A DNA stretch of 52,179 nucleotides from Terasakiispira papahanaumokuakeensis (GCF_001709345.1 NZ_MDTQ01000001.1:3084207-3136385); one strand, 5' to 3'; shown: positions 34,036-43,866, numbered from the stretch's first letter. Made by a program: numbers and translations. Notes: generated from the sequence alone by a model not told the origin.

Positions 34036-34790
34036 CGCTTCGCCTGAACAACCTAAGCACTCGTTACGGCCACCACGAAGTCGTTCGCGATATCACCACG
34101 CCAACGATTCCTGGTGGTAGCCTGACGGCCGTTATTGGGCCTAACGCTGCGGGTAAATCTAGTCTATTTCGTCGAATTGCTGGATTAGCCAACGGGCAAG
34201 GTGAGGTCGAAGTCGGCGGGGTTGAATATGATCGAAACACCATCTGCTATATGCCTCAAGATACCGGCGCCAATGCAGTCCTCAGTGTCTATGAGTCCAT
34301 CATTTTGGCGTCCAAACAAGGCCGAGGCTTAAAAGTCAGCGACCAAGAACTCATCGCCATTGATCAGCTGCTCGAAGACTTGGACATTATGCCGCTGGCA
34401 CACCGAAACCTGGGCCAGCTCAGTGGCGGCCAACGCCAATTGGTCGCCCTGGCCCAAACGCTGATTCGCAGCCCCAAAGTACTCTTAATGGATGAGCCCA
34501 CATCAGCGCTGGATCTTCATCGTCAAATGGAAGTGCTGGGCTTTATGCAACGCAAGGCAGAAGAAACCGGTATGGTGGTGATGATCGCCATCCATGATCT
34601 CAACCATGCCCTACACTATTGTGCTCAAGCCCTGGTCATTCAGGATGGTCGTATGCAGGGTTATGGCACCTGCCAAGAGATCATTGATCAATCCCTACTG
34701 GAAAATGTTTATCGTGTTCGAGGCCATGTTGAATTGAACTCTTTAGGCCAGCGTCAGCTGGTCTTACGCGGCCCGTTAGCCCACCTCTAA
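34029..34790 (+). CDS. Iron-type ABC transporter ATP-binding protein
   Basis: A 253-residue ATPase of the FepC/BtuD kind. Walker A GPNAAGKSS at about 37-45, signature LSGGQRQ, Walker B VLLMDEP and the switch His in IAIHDLNHAL are all intact. It powers the permease encoded just upstream, with which it overlaps by 7 bp. GAGGA lies 8 nt before the ATG. Last gene of the operon; a strong hairpin follows. Confidence 0.95.
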   Translation: MVTLRLNNLSTRYGHHEVVRDITTPTIPGGSLTAVIGPNAAGKSSLFRRIAGLANGQGEVEVGGVEYDRNTICYMPQDTGANAVLSVYESIILASKQGRGLKVSDQELIAIDQLLEDLDIMPLAHRNLGQLSGGQRQLVALAQTLIRSPKVLLMDEPTSALDLHRQMEVLGFMQRKAEETGMVVMIAIHDLNHALHYCAQALVIQDGRMQGYGTCQEIIDQSLLENVYRVRGHVELNSLGQRQLVLRGPLAHL

Positions 34791-34829
34791 ACACATCACA
34801 TCAGCCTTATCGCCCGCCTAAAAACAGCA

Positions 34830-34864
34830 CGGGCCCGTAGCGTGATCACTTTAACGCGGGCCCG
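34830..34864 (+). terminator. Terminator-like hairpin after the ABC operon
   Basis: Two copies of CGGGCCCG 19 bp apart can pair perfectly, with extra CGT/ACG pairing inside. No T-tract follows, so termination may need other factors. Confidence 0.5.
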
Positions 34865-34868
34865 AAAG

Positions 34869-34898
34869 CACACTGTTGTTTCCCACACTGTTGTTTCT
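34869..34898. repeat. 15-bp tandem duplication
   Basis: CACACTGTTGTTTCC is followed by CACACTGTTGTTTCT. Confidence 0.85.
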
Positions 34899-35085
34899 TT
34901 AACTTCCTCAGCCAGATTTTAGGACACTGATATCAATCATCAGCGGTCTAAGACAACAATCTGGCATATCAACAGGACATCTTATATGCTCAAAACACTG
35001 ACGATCATTCGATATTAAAGTTTTAGAGGTCATAAAACTTTATGATCTCATACGAGATATCTTGGCTCACTCAAATGGACTGATC

Positions 35086-35865
35086 ATGACCCGACCCACC
35101 ACCGGGTGCACCCGCTGCCAAGGCCTCCCCGCACTGGACTTTGACTTCAGCATGGCCTTTCAGCCGATTATTGACCTGAATAAAGGCCATGTCTGGGGTT
35201 ACGAAGCACTTGTTCGAGGTATGCAAGGGGAAAGTGCTGCGCAAATGTTGAACCAAGTGGATGAGCACAATCGCTATCGGTTTGATCAGGCTTGCCGAGT
35301 CAAAGCCATTGAACTGGCATCCCAGTTAAAACTCGAGGGCATACTCAGCATCAACTTTCTGCCCAATGCCGTCTATGAACCCAAAGCCTGTCTTCAAACC
35401 ACGTTACAAGCGGCTCAAGATTATCAGTTCCCGGTATCACGCCTACAATTTGAAATCACGGAAGTCGAACGGGTTAGAAACCATCAGCACCTACGGAATA
35501 TTATCAACACCTACCATGATTACGGCATGCTCACCGCAATCGATGATTTTGGCTCCGGTTATGCCAATTTGGACTTATTAGCCAATTTCCACCCCGATGT
35601 TATCAAGTTGGATATGTCACTGGTTCGTGGTATTGATCAAGACAAGAGACGCACATTGTTAGTTGATCACATGCGCCAGATCACCCATGCACTCGGTATA
35701 CAATTACTCGCCGAAGGCATTGAGACCGAAGCCGAAGCCATACAATTGGCGCGACTGGGCGTGGATCTTGTACAAGGCTTTTGGTTTGCCAAACCAGGCT
35801 TCGAAAGTCTACCCAAAGCCCCTGAACGACATATGAAAATCGCTCACCAACAAGCTCTGGACTGA
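35086..35865 (+). CDS. EAL-domain cyclic-di-GMP phosphodiesterase
   Basis: A 259-residue protein that is almost only an EAL domain. It should hydrolyse c-di-GMP to pGpG and so favour motility over biofilm. The catalytic set looks complete: YEALVRG, SINFLPN, EITE, IDDFGSGYANL, KLD, AEGIE and QGFWFAKP. Two cysteines at the start (CTRCQG) could bind a metal or respond to redox. No sensor domain or membrane helix is present, so regulation is by expression or by partners. The open frame goes back to a TTG at 35062; ATG 35086 is my choice. Confidence 0.92.
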   Translation: MTRPTTGCTRCQGLPALDFDFSMAFQPIIDLNKGHVWGYEALVRGMQGESAAQMLNQVDEHNRYRFDQACRVKAIELASQLKLEGILSINFLPNAVYEPKACLQTTLQAAQDYQFPVSRLQFEITEVERVRNHQHLRNIINTYHDYGMLTAIDDFGSGYANLDLLANFHPDVIKLDMSLVRGIDQDKRRTLLVDHMRQITHALGIQLLAEGIETEAEAIQLARLGVDLVQGFWFAKPGFESLPKAPERHMKIAHQQALD

Positions 35866-35973
35866 TATTCATCAATGAGTCACCACACTTGAGCGCGCAT
35901 ACTTAAACACCTCATCGCCATGGTATAGGTCTTTTATCCTGCCATCGCACTTTTGCTAAGGAGCCCGCCCCCT

Positions 35974-36366
35974 ATGAGCGAATCACTCAGCATTGCCATC
36001 ATCGGCGCAGGCCGGACAGGTACCCCATTACTCCGTGACCTACTGCAATATGACTATATTCAGTTGGTGGGAGTGGCCGATCACGCGACGCAATCTCCAG
36101 GTATGCAGTTGGCCCGAGAGCATAAAATTCCGTGCTACACCGACCCAATGGATCTGGTGAAAGCCGTCGGCAACGTCGATATTCTGGTTGAAGTCAGTGG
36201 CGATTCGGCACTCAAGCCGCAAATCAAACAACACTATGAAGAGACCGATAATCGTCATACCTTGATCATGCATGACCTCATCGCACGCCTGATCATCAGC
36301 CTATGTGATAAACGCGATCATCTGATCCCGACACAACACCCTGATGACGCAGGGATTGGCGCCTAA
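35974..36366 (+). CDS. Small NAD(P)-binding Rossmann protein, unknown role
   Basis: A 131-residue protein that is a lone Rossmann half: IAIIGAGRTGTPLLRDLLQ at residues 7-25 holds the dinucleotide motif GAGRTG, then VGVADHA, REHKIPCYTD and VDILVEVSGD, as in the NAD-binding part of homoserine or aspartate dehydrogenases. The catalytic domain of those enzymes is missing. The C-terminus (HTLIMHDLIARLIISL) could pair in a dimer. AAGGAG lies 10 nt before ATG 35974. It follows the EAL gene by about 110 bp on the same strand. A cofactor-sensing role is possible but is only inference. Confidence 0.72.
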   Translation: MSESLSIAIIGAGRTGTPLLRDLLQYDYIQLVGVADHATQSPGMQLAREHKIPCYTDPMDLVKAVGNVDILVEVSGDSALKPQIKQHYEETDNRHTLIMHDLIARLIISLCDKRDHLIPTQHPDDAGIGA

Positions 36367-36393
36367 GCTCAATCCCAGACAACGGTCTCTCAT

Positions 36394-36421
36394 GGCCTGT
36401 GACGGATAGAGGTCACAGGCC
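36394..36421 (+). terminator. Terminator-like stem-loop after the Rossmann gene
   Basis: A perfect 10-bp stem (GGCCTGTGAC / GTCACAGGCC) with an 8-nt loop lies about 30 bp past the stop. No T-tract follows on either strand. Confidence 0.5.
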
Positions 36422-36522
36422 GGTCGCATTGATCGCGATTCAACATAATGATTCATCAAAAGTGACAAATGAGCAAAACCCTGTAATCTTGCACTTTTCA
36501 TGTTCATGATGATCACACCACC

Positions 36523-37182
36523 ATGTCGACCGCCCCCACCTGCCCGCTCTGCCACACCACCCAAACGCGATGGTTTCATCAGGACACTCGCCCACGTGCG
36601 TTATTGCGGGATTTCTACCGATGCTCGGTCTGCGATCTCACCTTCGTGCCCAAAGCCTTTCATATCAACGCCTCAGCAGAAAAAGCGATTTACGACCACC
36701 ACCAAAATGATCCCCATGATGTCGGTTATCGCCGCTTTCTCAGCCGTCTGACCCAACCGATTTTTGAACGACTTGAACCCGGCAGCAAAGGGCTCGACTT
36801 TGGTTGCGGTCCTGGTCCGACAATCGCTGTTATGAGCCAAGAAGCCGGATTCTCTTGTACCAACTACGACCTCTACTACCATCCAGACACCAGTGCCCTA
36901 CAACAACATTACGACTTCATTACCAGCACCGAAGTCTTCGAGCACCTCAGCGCCCCCGCCACAGTGATCGATACCCTCCTGCAATGCCTAAAACCCGGCG
37001 GCTGGCTGGGGCTGATGACGAAACGCACCCCCGATGATGAACACTTTCCACAGTGGCATTACACCTTAGACCCCACCCACATCACCTTTTACAGCGATGC
37101 CACCTGCCGCTGGATCGCCCAGCACTATCAACTGGAGCTGACGATCATGAGTGACGATACCTTGCTGTTGAGAAAACCGTAA
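36523..37182 (+). CDS. Class I SAM-dependent methyltransferase with N-terminal zinc ribbon
   Basis: A 219-residue protein. Residues 7-37 form a likely zinc ribbon (CPLC ... CSVC), and the SAM-binding motif LDFGCGPGPTIAV is at about 90-102, followed by STEVFEHL and LKPGGWLGLMTKR. This resembles stand-alone members of the methyltransferase 11/23-type group. The substrate is unknown. The gene converges on the fucose permease gene with a 22-bp gap and belongs to no clear operon. Confidence 0.87.
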   Translation: MSTAPTCPLCHTTQTRWFHQDTRPRALLRDFYRCSVCDLTFVPKAFHINASAEKAIYDHHQNDPHDVGYRRFLSRLTQPIFERLEPGSKGLDFGCGPGPTIAVMSQEAGFSCTNYDLYYHPDTSALQQHYDFITSTEVFEHLSAPATVIDTLLQCLKPGGWLGLMTKRTPDDEHFPQWHYTLDPTHITFYSDATCRWIAQHYQLELTIMSDDTLLLRKP

Positions 37183-37204
37183 CGGGCGCCTCATCATCCG
37201 CGCC

Positions 37205-38497
37205 TTAACGCGATGCCGTCGACACCGGGCGCAAACGGCTGCCGATAAAACCGTACCAAGTGACGATTGCGAAACACCCCGCAGGAATTAAGAAAGCCAC
37301 TTCAATACTGAACTGATCTGACAACCAGCCCATACAAAAAGGCGCAATCGCCCCGCCAACAATGGCCATAATCAAAAAAGAGGCCGCCCTTTTTGTTTTG
37401 TCCCCAAGCCCATTAAGCCCCAAAGCGAAATTAGTCGGGAACATGATCGACATAAAGAAGAAGACACCAAGCAAAGCGCCAATAGACACGGTACTGGACG
37501 GCACGAACACCGCCACCAACACTAACAGTGTATTCACCGCACCATAAATCCCTAGCAACTTGCCAGGCGCCACTTTTAGTAATAATGCGGTGCCAGAAAA
37601 CCGCCCAACCAACAGCAGTAGCATGGCCACGGACAGTAAATAAGCGCCTTCTTGAGAAGTGATCTCAGCAGAGCGCGACACCACAAAGTTGATGAAAAAC
37701 GCCCCCACGCCGACTTGAGCAGCAATATAGAAAAACTGGCTGACAACAGCGCCAATAAAATGCTTTTGTTGGGTCAAGACCACATGGTGTTCAGGTTCAT
37801 CGGTCGCATCAGAACGAATATCCGGCAACGGCGTGCGCCAGAACATGGCCGCCACTAACACCACAATCACGGCAATCACGATATACACCAACTGCACAGA
37901 GTCACTGGCCGAAGCCGCCTCTTGAGCTTGATCGCCTTGAAAGAAAAACGCCCCCCCAATGAGCGGACCAATAAACTGCCCCAACCCATTGAACGACTGT
38001 GAAAGATTGATACGTCGTGCCGCGCCCTCATGCGGCCCCAGCACAGTCACATAAGGGTTCGCCGCCGTTTCCAGACACCCCAAACCACTGGCAATCACAA
38101 ACAATGCGAAGAGGAAAAAACTAAAACTGGCCACGGAAGTCGCCGGAATAAACAGCAATGCGCCTAATGCATACAGCGTTAAGCCGAGAATAATCCCCAC
38201 TTTATAGCCGGCCTTTTCCATCAAGTAAGAGGCTGGCAATGCCCATAGGAAATAAGCCCCAAAATACGCCGTTTGCAGCAGCCCCGACTGCGCATGTGAC
38301 ACATTGAGCGTTTCCTGAAAGTGCTTATTCAGTACATCCAGCAGCCCATAGGACAGCCCCCACAGGAAAAAGAGGCTGGTGACCAGCAAAAACGCAACCC
38401 GGACAACACCTTTATCATATTGCGCCCCATGTCCTGGGTTGAGGGATGATTCCGTATTATTTTGACTGACGGACGTTTGATCAACTGACGTTGCCAT
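37205..38497 (-). CDS. fucP: L-fucose/proton symporter of the FucP family
   Basis: A 430-residue MFS protein with about 12 helices. It has FucP features: SLFFLWGLSYGLLDVLNKHFQE (cut as SLFFLWGLSYGLLDV and LNKHFQE), QTAYFGAYFLWALPA and ETAANPYVTVLGP, the segment that lines the sugar site in FucP. It imports L-fucose with protons. AGGTGA lies before the ATG. It is the last gene of the fucose operon, 132 bp after the mutarotase gene. Confidence 0.88.
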   Translation of the reverse strand: MATSVDQTSVSQNNTESSLNPGHGAQYDKGVVRVAFLLVTSLFFLWGLSYGLLDVLNKHFQETLNVSHAQSGLLQTAYFGAYFLWALPASYLMEKAGYKVGIILGLTLYALGALLFIPATSVASFSFFLFALFVIASGLGCLETAANPYVTVLGPHEGAARRINLSQSFNGLGQFIGPLIGGAFFFQGDQAQEAASASDSVQLVYIVIAVIVVLVAAMFWRTPLPDIRSDATDEPEHHVVLTQQKHFIGAVVSQFFYIAAQVGVGAFFINFVVSRSAEITSQEGAYLLSVAMLLLLVGRFSGTALLLKVAPGKLLGIYGAVNTLLVLVAVFVPSSTVSIGALLGVFFFMSIMFPTNFALGLNGLGDKTKRAASFLIMAIVGGAIAPFCMGWLSDQFSIEVAFLIPAGCFAIVTWYGFIGSRLRPVSTASR

Positions 38498-38629
38498 AAG
38501 ATCACCTGTATTGTCATTGTCGTTATATCGGCTTTCGCATGTTATTGGCGTGAGATCACACCCCCAGCCTTTACCCAGGCCAGGTCAGTCATGTTCAGAA
38601 AGTGTTCAGAAAAGAAAATGACGCTATCG

Positions 38630-38992
38630 TTAACCGCTCGGGGCGATTGAGTCGGCAGAAGGGTTGAGCTCAAAGATGCATGACATCGGGGTCCACTTAG
38701 CCCCGGCCTGACTCCAAGGCGTCGCTTTTTGGAAGCCATCCATTAATGACTCCCAGTCTCGCAGTACAGGGTGATCGCGCTGGGCTTGCTGATAAGCATC
38801 AGCATCAAAACGTTGATCATCCGTCTGCAAACACATCACTAACCGTGTCCCTAAGCGATACAACTGCAACTGCTCAATGCCATACTCATACAAGAGCTGG
38901 CGCACCTCAGGCCAAATATGCTGGTGGCAGCGCTCATACTCCGCAATCAATTCGGGATCATCTTGTAGATCCAGAGCCAAAACCTGAAACAT
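38630..38992 (-). CDS. Sugar mutarotase of the L-rhamnose mutarotase family (probable L-fucose mutarotase)
   Basis: A 120-residue protein of the RhaM/COG3254 family: QVLALDLQDDPELIAEYERCH, IWPEVRQLLYEYGI and QLYRLGTRLVMCLQTD carry the family's His and Tyr residues. In fucose clusters of this kind it takes the place of the unrelated FucU and interconverts the fucose anomers for the dehydrogenase. The start at 38992 has GAGGAG 9 nt upstream; the longer GTG frame is not supported. Confidence 0.85.
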   Translation of the reverse strand: MFQVLALDLQDDPELIAEYERCHQHIWPEVRQLLYEYGIEQLQLYRLGTRLVMCLQTDDQRFDADAYQQAQRDHPVLRDWESLMDGFQKATPWSQAGAKWTPMSCIFELNPSADSIAPSG

Positions 38993-39050
38993 AGCCGTCA
39001 TCTCCTCAATGTCATGACCCACCATCCAACGAGAGGGTATTGACGAATGC

Positions 39051-39857
<807 letters not shown>

Positions 39858-39888
39858 TCAGGCGTACTGACTGACGGCATTTCAACAT

Positions 39889-40713
39889 TTACAGCCCATA
39901 CAACTGTATGGCATTGCCGCCCAATATCGCCGCTTGCTCGGCTGCATTTAACGGGGCTAGCCAGGCTTCACTGGCGGTCAGTACCTCGTCATATGAGGCC
40001 CGCAACTGGCACACCGGCCAATCGGACCCCCATAACAAACGCTCAGGTCCGATATGGGTCAGTGCAGCATCAACAAAGGGGTCGAGTTGAGAAACCCAAG
40101 GGTCCGGCCCCGCCTCTGTGGCCAACCCCGACAGCTTGACCATCACATGCGGTAGCGCGGCGATCGCCGCGAGCTGCTGCGACCAACGCACCCACCCCTC
40201 AGCCCCGGCAGTCACCGGCGGTTTACCCAGGTGATCCAGCACTAAGGGCGCTTGATCATGGCGCTGGCAAAAGGCAACCGCTTGGGACATCTGATCAGCC
40301 GTGACCAGCACCTCATAGACCATTGATGCGTGTTGAAGCCGCTCAACACCCTGATGAAAGCGCGGGTCATCGAAATACTGCGGTTCATCTTGAAGTTGGT
40401 GACGAATACCCACCAACGGCCCCTGAGCACGCCAATAAGCCAAACGGTCGGACAGATCAGACGCCCTGAGATCAAGCCATCCCACGACCCCTCGAACCCA
40501 GCCATGTTGCGCGGCAACATCCAACAGGAAAGCCGTTTCACCTTCATCGCCACAGGACTGAACCGCAATAGTCGCCGCCACATCACGGGCTTGTAACTCA
40601 GGCCATAACTGCTCGGGGAGCCAATCTTGCTTTAACGTCCCCATCGCCTCAGTCATCCAATCATGGCGATGGGGGTCATAACGCCAAAAATGTTGGTGCG
40701 CATCGACTCTCAT
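39889..40713 (-). CDS. L-fucono-1,5-lactonase (amidohydrolase family, COG3618)
   Basis: A 274-residue TIM-barrel hydrolase. Metal-binding marks: VDAHQHFWRYDP at the start, VLDHLGKPP, KLSGL and LLWGSDWPVC near the end. It opens L-fuconolactone to L-fuconate. The start: GGAGG lies 5 nt before the second of two adjacent ATGs (40713). It sits 32 bp after the dehydratase gene and 64 bp before the dehydrogenase gene. Confidence 0.9.
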   Translation of the reverse strand: MRVDAHQHFWRYDPHRHDWMTEAMGTLKQDWLPEQLWPELQARDVAATIAVQSCGDEGETAFLLDVAAQHGWVRGVVGWLDLRASDLSDRLAYWRAQGPLVGIRHQLQDEPQYFDDPRFHQGVERLQHASMVYEVLVTADQMSQAVAFCQRHDQAPLVLDHLGKPPVTAGAEGWVRWSQQLAAIAALPHVMVKLSGLATEAGPDPWVSQLDPFVDAALTHIGPERLLWGSDWPVCQLRASYDEVLTASEAWLAPLNAAEQAAILGGNAIQLYGL

Positions 40714-40745
40714 CATGACCTCCAGACATCACGCTTCTATCCGCT

Positions 40746-42023
40746 TTAGCCCCTAAATTGATAGCCCGACAACGATGAGGCTTTCATTTCAATGGAGAAG
40801 CCAGGGGCTGTCGGTACTTGATAAGCCGCATTACGCACTTCACACGGGTGTATAAAATGTTCATGTAAATGGTCGACATACTCGGTTACCCGATGAGCGG
40901 TCGTGCCGGCAAAGCATAAGTAATCCACCATGGCTAAATGCTGCACATACTCACAAAGCCCCACCCCACCGGCATGCGGGCAAACGGGTTTGCCATACTT
41001 GGCCGCCATCAACAGCACGGCCAACACCTCATTGACCCCGCCTAAACGGCAAGCATCAATCTGCACGATATCGATCGCCTCACGCATTAACAGCTGCTTG
41101 AACACAATACGGTTTTGGCACATTTCCCCGGTAGCGACTTGCACCGGCGCCACCTGCTGACGAATAGAGCGGTGCGCTTCAACATCATCCGGGCTGGTCG
41201 GTTCCTCAATAAACCAAGGCTTAGCGAAGGCCAATTGGCGCACCCAGCCGACCGCCTCATCAACCTCCCACATTTGGTTGGCATCAATCATTAAAGTACG
41301 ATCCCAACCGATGACTTCACGCGCGATCTTGACCCGCCGAATATCCTCAGCCAAATCCCGCCCAACTTTGAGCTTGATGTGCTGGTAACCCTCAGCAATC
41401 GCCTCTTGGCATAACTGGCGTAATTTGTCATCGCTGTACCCTAACCAGCCCGCTGAAGTGGTATAGCAGGGATATCCCTTCGCCTTGAGCTGAGCGATGC
41501 GCTCATCTTTGCCTTGCGCCCAATCGGTGAGCAGCGTCAAAGCTTCATCAGGCGTGACACAATCGTGTAAATATCGGAAGTCGATACAGCGCACGAGTTC
41601 TGCCGGTGACATTTCAGCGACGAGCTGCCACACCGGCAGACCTTCAGATTTCGCCCACAGATCCCACACCGCATTCACCACAGCCCCCGTCGCCAGATGC
41701 ATCACGCCTTTATCAGGGCCGACCCAACGCAATTGGCTGTCTGAGGTGATGTGACGCCAGAAGGCGCCCATATCCGCCGCGATCTGCGTGAGGGATTGTC
41801 CAACCACAAGATGACGCATCGCGCGAATCGCCTGACAACACAACTCATTGCCGCGACCAATCGTAAACGTCAATCCGTGCCCTTGAAGCGCAGCATGATC
41901 CGTTTCTAAAATGACATAAGCGGCGGAATAATCCGGATCAGGATTCATGGCATCCGAACCATCCAACTGCTGCGATGTTGGAAAACGAATATCCAACACT
42001 TGCATATCCGTAATGGTTGTCAT
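40746..42023 (-). CDS. L-fuconate dehydratase (enolase superfamily)
   Basis: A 425-residue enzyme of normal length for the family. The active-site set reads HIKLKVGRD (the general-base Lys), MIDANQMWE (metal Asp), FIEEPTSPDD (metal Glu), VATGEMCQN (metal Glu), VQIDACRLGG and CPHAGGVGLCE (His). It removes water from L-fuconate to give 2-keto-3-deoxy-L-fuconate. Its start overlaps the stop of the upstream hydrolase gene by 4 bp, so the two are translated together. Confidence 0.95.
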   Translation of the reverse strand: MTTITDMQVLDIRFPTSQQLDGSDAMNPDPDYSAAYVILETDHAALQGHGLTFTIGRGNELCCQAIRAMRHLVVGQSLTQIAADMGAFWRHITSDSQLRWVGPDKGVMHLATGAVVNAVWDLWAKSEGLPVWQLVAEMSPAELVRCIDFRYLHDCVTPDEALTLLTDWAQGKDERIAQLKAKGYPCYTTSAGWLGYSDDKLRQLCQEAIAEGYQHIKLKVGRDLAEDIRRVKIAREVIGWDRTLMIDANQMWEVDEAVGWVRQLAFAKPWFIEEPTSPDDVEAHRSIRQQVAPVQVATGEMCQNRIVFKQLLMREAIDIVQIDACRLGGVNEVLAVLLMAAKYGKPVCPHAGGVGLCEYVQHLAMVDYLCFAGTTAHRVTEYVDHLHEHFIHPCEVRNAAYQVPTAPGFSIEMKASSLSGYQFRG

Positions 42024-42862
42024 GCGTTGACCGTCCTTTGCTGTTGTTCGCCTAATCCTTCAATCCCCAAACGCATCACCTGACCTGGGCGCAAATAGAC
42101 CGATGGTGATTGCCCCATCCCCACGCCAGGAGGCGTACCGGTCGAAATCACATCACCCGGCTGTAAACTCATAAAGCGGCTGAGATACGCCACTAAATAA
42201 GCCACGGGATACACCATGGTCCGTGTATTGCCCTGCTGATAGCGATGCCCATCAACCTCCAACCACATATCCAGCTGCTGAGGATCTGGCACCTCATCGG
42301 GGGTCACCAACCAAGGCCCCATCGGACCGAACGTATCGCACCCCTTGCCTTTATCCCAGCTGCCACAACGCTCCAACTGAAAGGCCCGTTCCGAGACATC
42401 ATTGATCACGCAATAACCGGCCACATGAGCTAATGCATCCGCCTCATCGATATAACGACCCCCACGGCCGATGATGACGCCGAGCTCAACTTCCCAGTCC
42501 GTTTTGTCTGACCCTCGGGGAATTGCCACATCATCATTAGGGCCACAAATCGCACTGGTCCACTTATTGAACACCACGGGCTCAGCGGGCACTTCGGCAC
42601 CGGTTTCAGCGGCATGATCAGAATAATTCAGACCGATACAAATGAACTTCCCGACCTGACCAACACAAGGCCCCAAACGGGTCCCCTTCGGCACCTCAGG
42701 GCACTGCTCGATCGCTTGCGGCGTCCACTGTTGCCACGGCGCTTCAGACAGCGCCACCCCTGACCAATCAGACACCCAGCGGCTGACATCTCGCATCACG
42801 CCCTGATCATCCACAATACCGGGCTTCTCCTGTCCTGACTGACCAAACCGAATAAGCTTCAT
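42020..42862 (-). CDS. Fumarylacetoacetase-family hydrolase (probable 2,4-diketo-3-deoxy-L-fuconate hydrolase)
   Basis: A 280-residue protein of the FAH fold. Marks: GKFICIGLNYSDHAAETG, VVFNKWTSAICGPND, DWEVELGVIIGR (metal Glu residues) and VINDVSERAFQ. In known clusters of this kind the enzyme splits 2,4-diketo-3-deoxy-L-fuconate into pyruvate and L-lactate. AGGA lies 7 nt before ATG 42862; the upstream ATG at 42898 is less likely. It overlaps the dehydratase gene by 4 bp. Confidence 0.9.
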   Translation of the reverse strand: MKLIRFGQSGQEKPGIVDDQGVMRDVSRWVSDWSGVALSEAPWQQWTPQAIEQCPEVPKGTRLGPCVGQVGKFICIGLNYSDHAAETGAEVPAEPVVFNKWTSAICGPNDDVAIPRGSDKTDWEVELGVIIGRGGRYIDEADALAHVAGYCVINDVSERAFQLERCGSWDKGKGCDTFGPMGPWLVTPDEVPDPQQLDMWLEVDGHRYQQGNTRTMVYPVAYLVAYLSRFMSLQPGDVISTGTPPGVGMGQSPSVYLRPGQVMRLGIEGLGEQQQRTVNA

Positions 42863-42959
42863 AACCTGATCCTGTTCTTGTTGTGATTCAACGTTCAAAA
42901 CCTATAGAACTCATGACCGCGATATGGAATACGCGCATAAATATGGGAAGTTATGAGTA

Positions 42960-43700
42960 TCAGTTCACCCAACCACCATCGACGACTTGAGTGGTCCCGG
43001 TAATAAAACGGGATTCGTCAGCGGCCAAAAACGTCGCCAAAGCGGCAATCTCATCAGGCTGCCCGAGCCGTCCCATCGGTTGGCGCGCCACAAAGGCTTG
43101 AAACACCTCATCGAATGCTCGCCCTTCCTGCTGAGCCTGTAACTGAATACGCTGATGCAACGAAGGCGATTCGACAGTACCGGGACAAATGGCATTACAC
43201 CGAATGCCCTGAGCGACATAATCCGCCGCCACCGCCTTAGTCAGTCCAATCACCGCCGCTTTTGACGCCCCATAGGCCAAGCGATTGGGCACCCCTTTCA
43301 AGCTAGAGGCCACCGAGGCCATATTGATGAGACTGCCCTGAGAGCGTGCCAACATCCCAGGTAGAAAAGCTTGAATCATATGAAACATGGCAGTGACGTT
43401 AAGCGATAAACTCCGCTCCCAGGTGGCATCATCACATGCCAGAATTGTGCCGCTGGGCACCATGCCCGCACAGTTGAACAACACATCCACTTGTGGAAAC
43501 TCAGCGGCAAGCACCTTAATCGCGGCAGCATCAGTGACATCAAGTTGACGCACCGTAATGCCTTCAACCGCGAGTAAGTCAGCGGTATCAATATCCGTGG
43601 CAATCACATGCGCCCCTTCATCCCGATAACGCTCGACGGTCGCGCGGCCGATACCTTGGGCGGCAGCAGTGATCAATGCCGTTTTATTTTTCAGTCTCAT
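42960..43700 (-). CDS. 2-keto-3-deoxy-L-fuconate dehydrogenase (SDR family)
   Basis: A 246-residue short-chain dehydrogenase. Cofactor motif TAAAQGIG at 11-18, FNCAGMVPSG near 75-84, catalytic Ser129, Tyr143 and Lys147. The segment ASSLKGVPNRLAYGASKAAV and the end GTTQVVDGGWVN match dehydrogenases that oxidise 2-keto-3-deoxy-L-fuconate to the 2,4-diketo acid. I place the start at ATG 43700: the longer frame from 43778 runs through operator-like repeats and adds 26 residues not typical of the family. First gene of the operon. Confidence 0.9.
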   Translation of the reverse strand: MRLKNKTALITAAAQGIGRATVERYRDEGAHVIATDIDTADLLAVEGITVRQLDVTDAAAIKVLAAEFPQVDVLFNCAGMVPSGTILACDDATWERSLSLNVTAMFHMIQAFLPGMLARSQGSLINMASVASSLKGVPNRLAYGASKAAVIGLTKAVAADYVAQGIRCNAICPGTVESPSLHQRIQLQAQQEGRAFDEVFQAFVARQPMGRLGQPDEIAALATFLAADESRFITGTTQVVDGGWVN

Positions 43701-43725
43701 CGCCTCGTCATCACTCCATCTGTGA

Positions 43726-43801
43726 GATAATCTTTGGATCAATGACCTAAACATCCAATGGCCTGACCTTTGATCCAAGCATATTCTGATGATCTTTAGA
43801 T
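43726..43801. promoter_or_regulatory. Repeated operator-like motifs of the fucose regulatory region
   Basis: GATAATCTTTGGAT (43726-43739) and GATGATCTTTAGAT (43788-43801) differ at two of 14 positions. A partial third copy (GATGATAAACTTTAG) begins at 43825. Across the same area TTGGATCAA (43734-43742) and TTGATCCAA (43770-43778) form a 9-bp inverted repeat. The elements lie between the divergent operon and its GntR gene and probably bind that regulator. Confidence 0.5.
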
Positions 43802-43866
43802 TGGCAATCGAGAAACGTCATTTTGATGATAAACTTTAGTCGCACCGCACCAGCCAGGAGGCCCTA

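Noticed and set aside
43701-43778. Longer start for the 2-keto-3-deoxy-L-fuconate dehydrogenase
   Set aside because: The extension crosses operator-like repeats and adds residues not seen at the start of such dehydrogenases.
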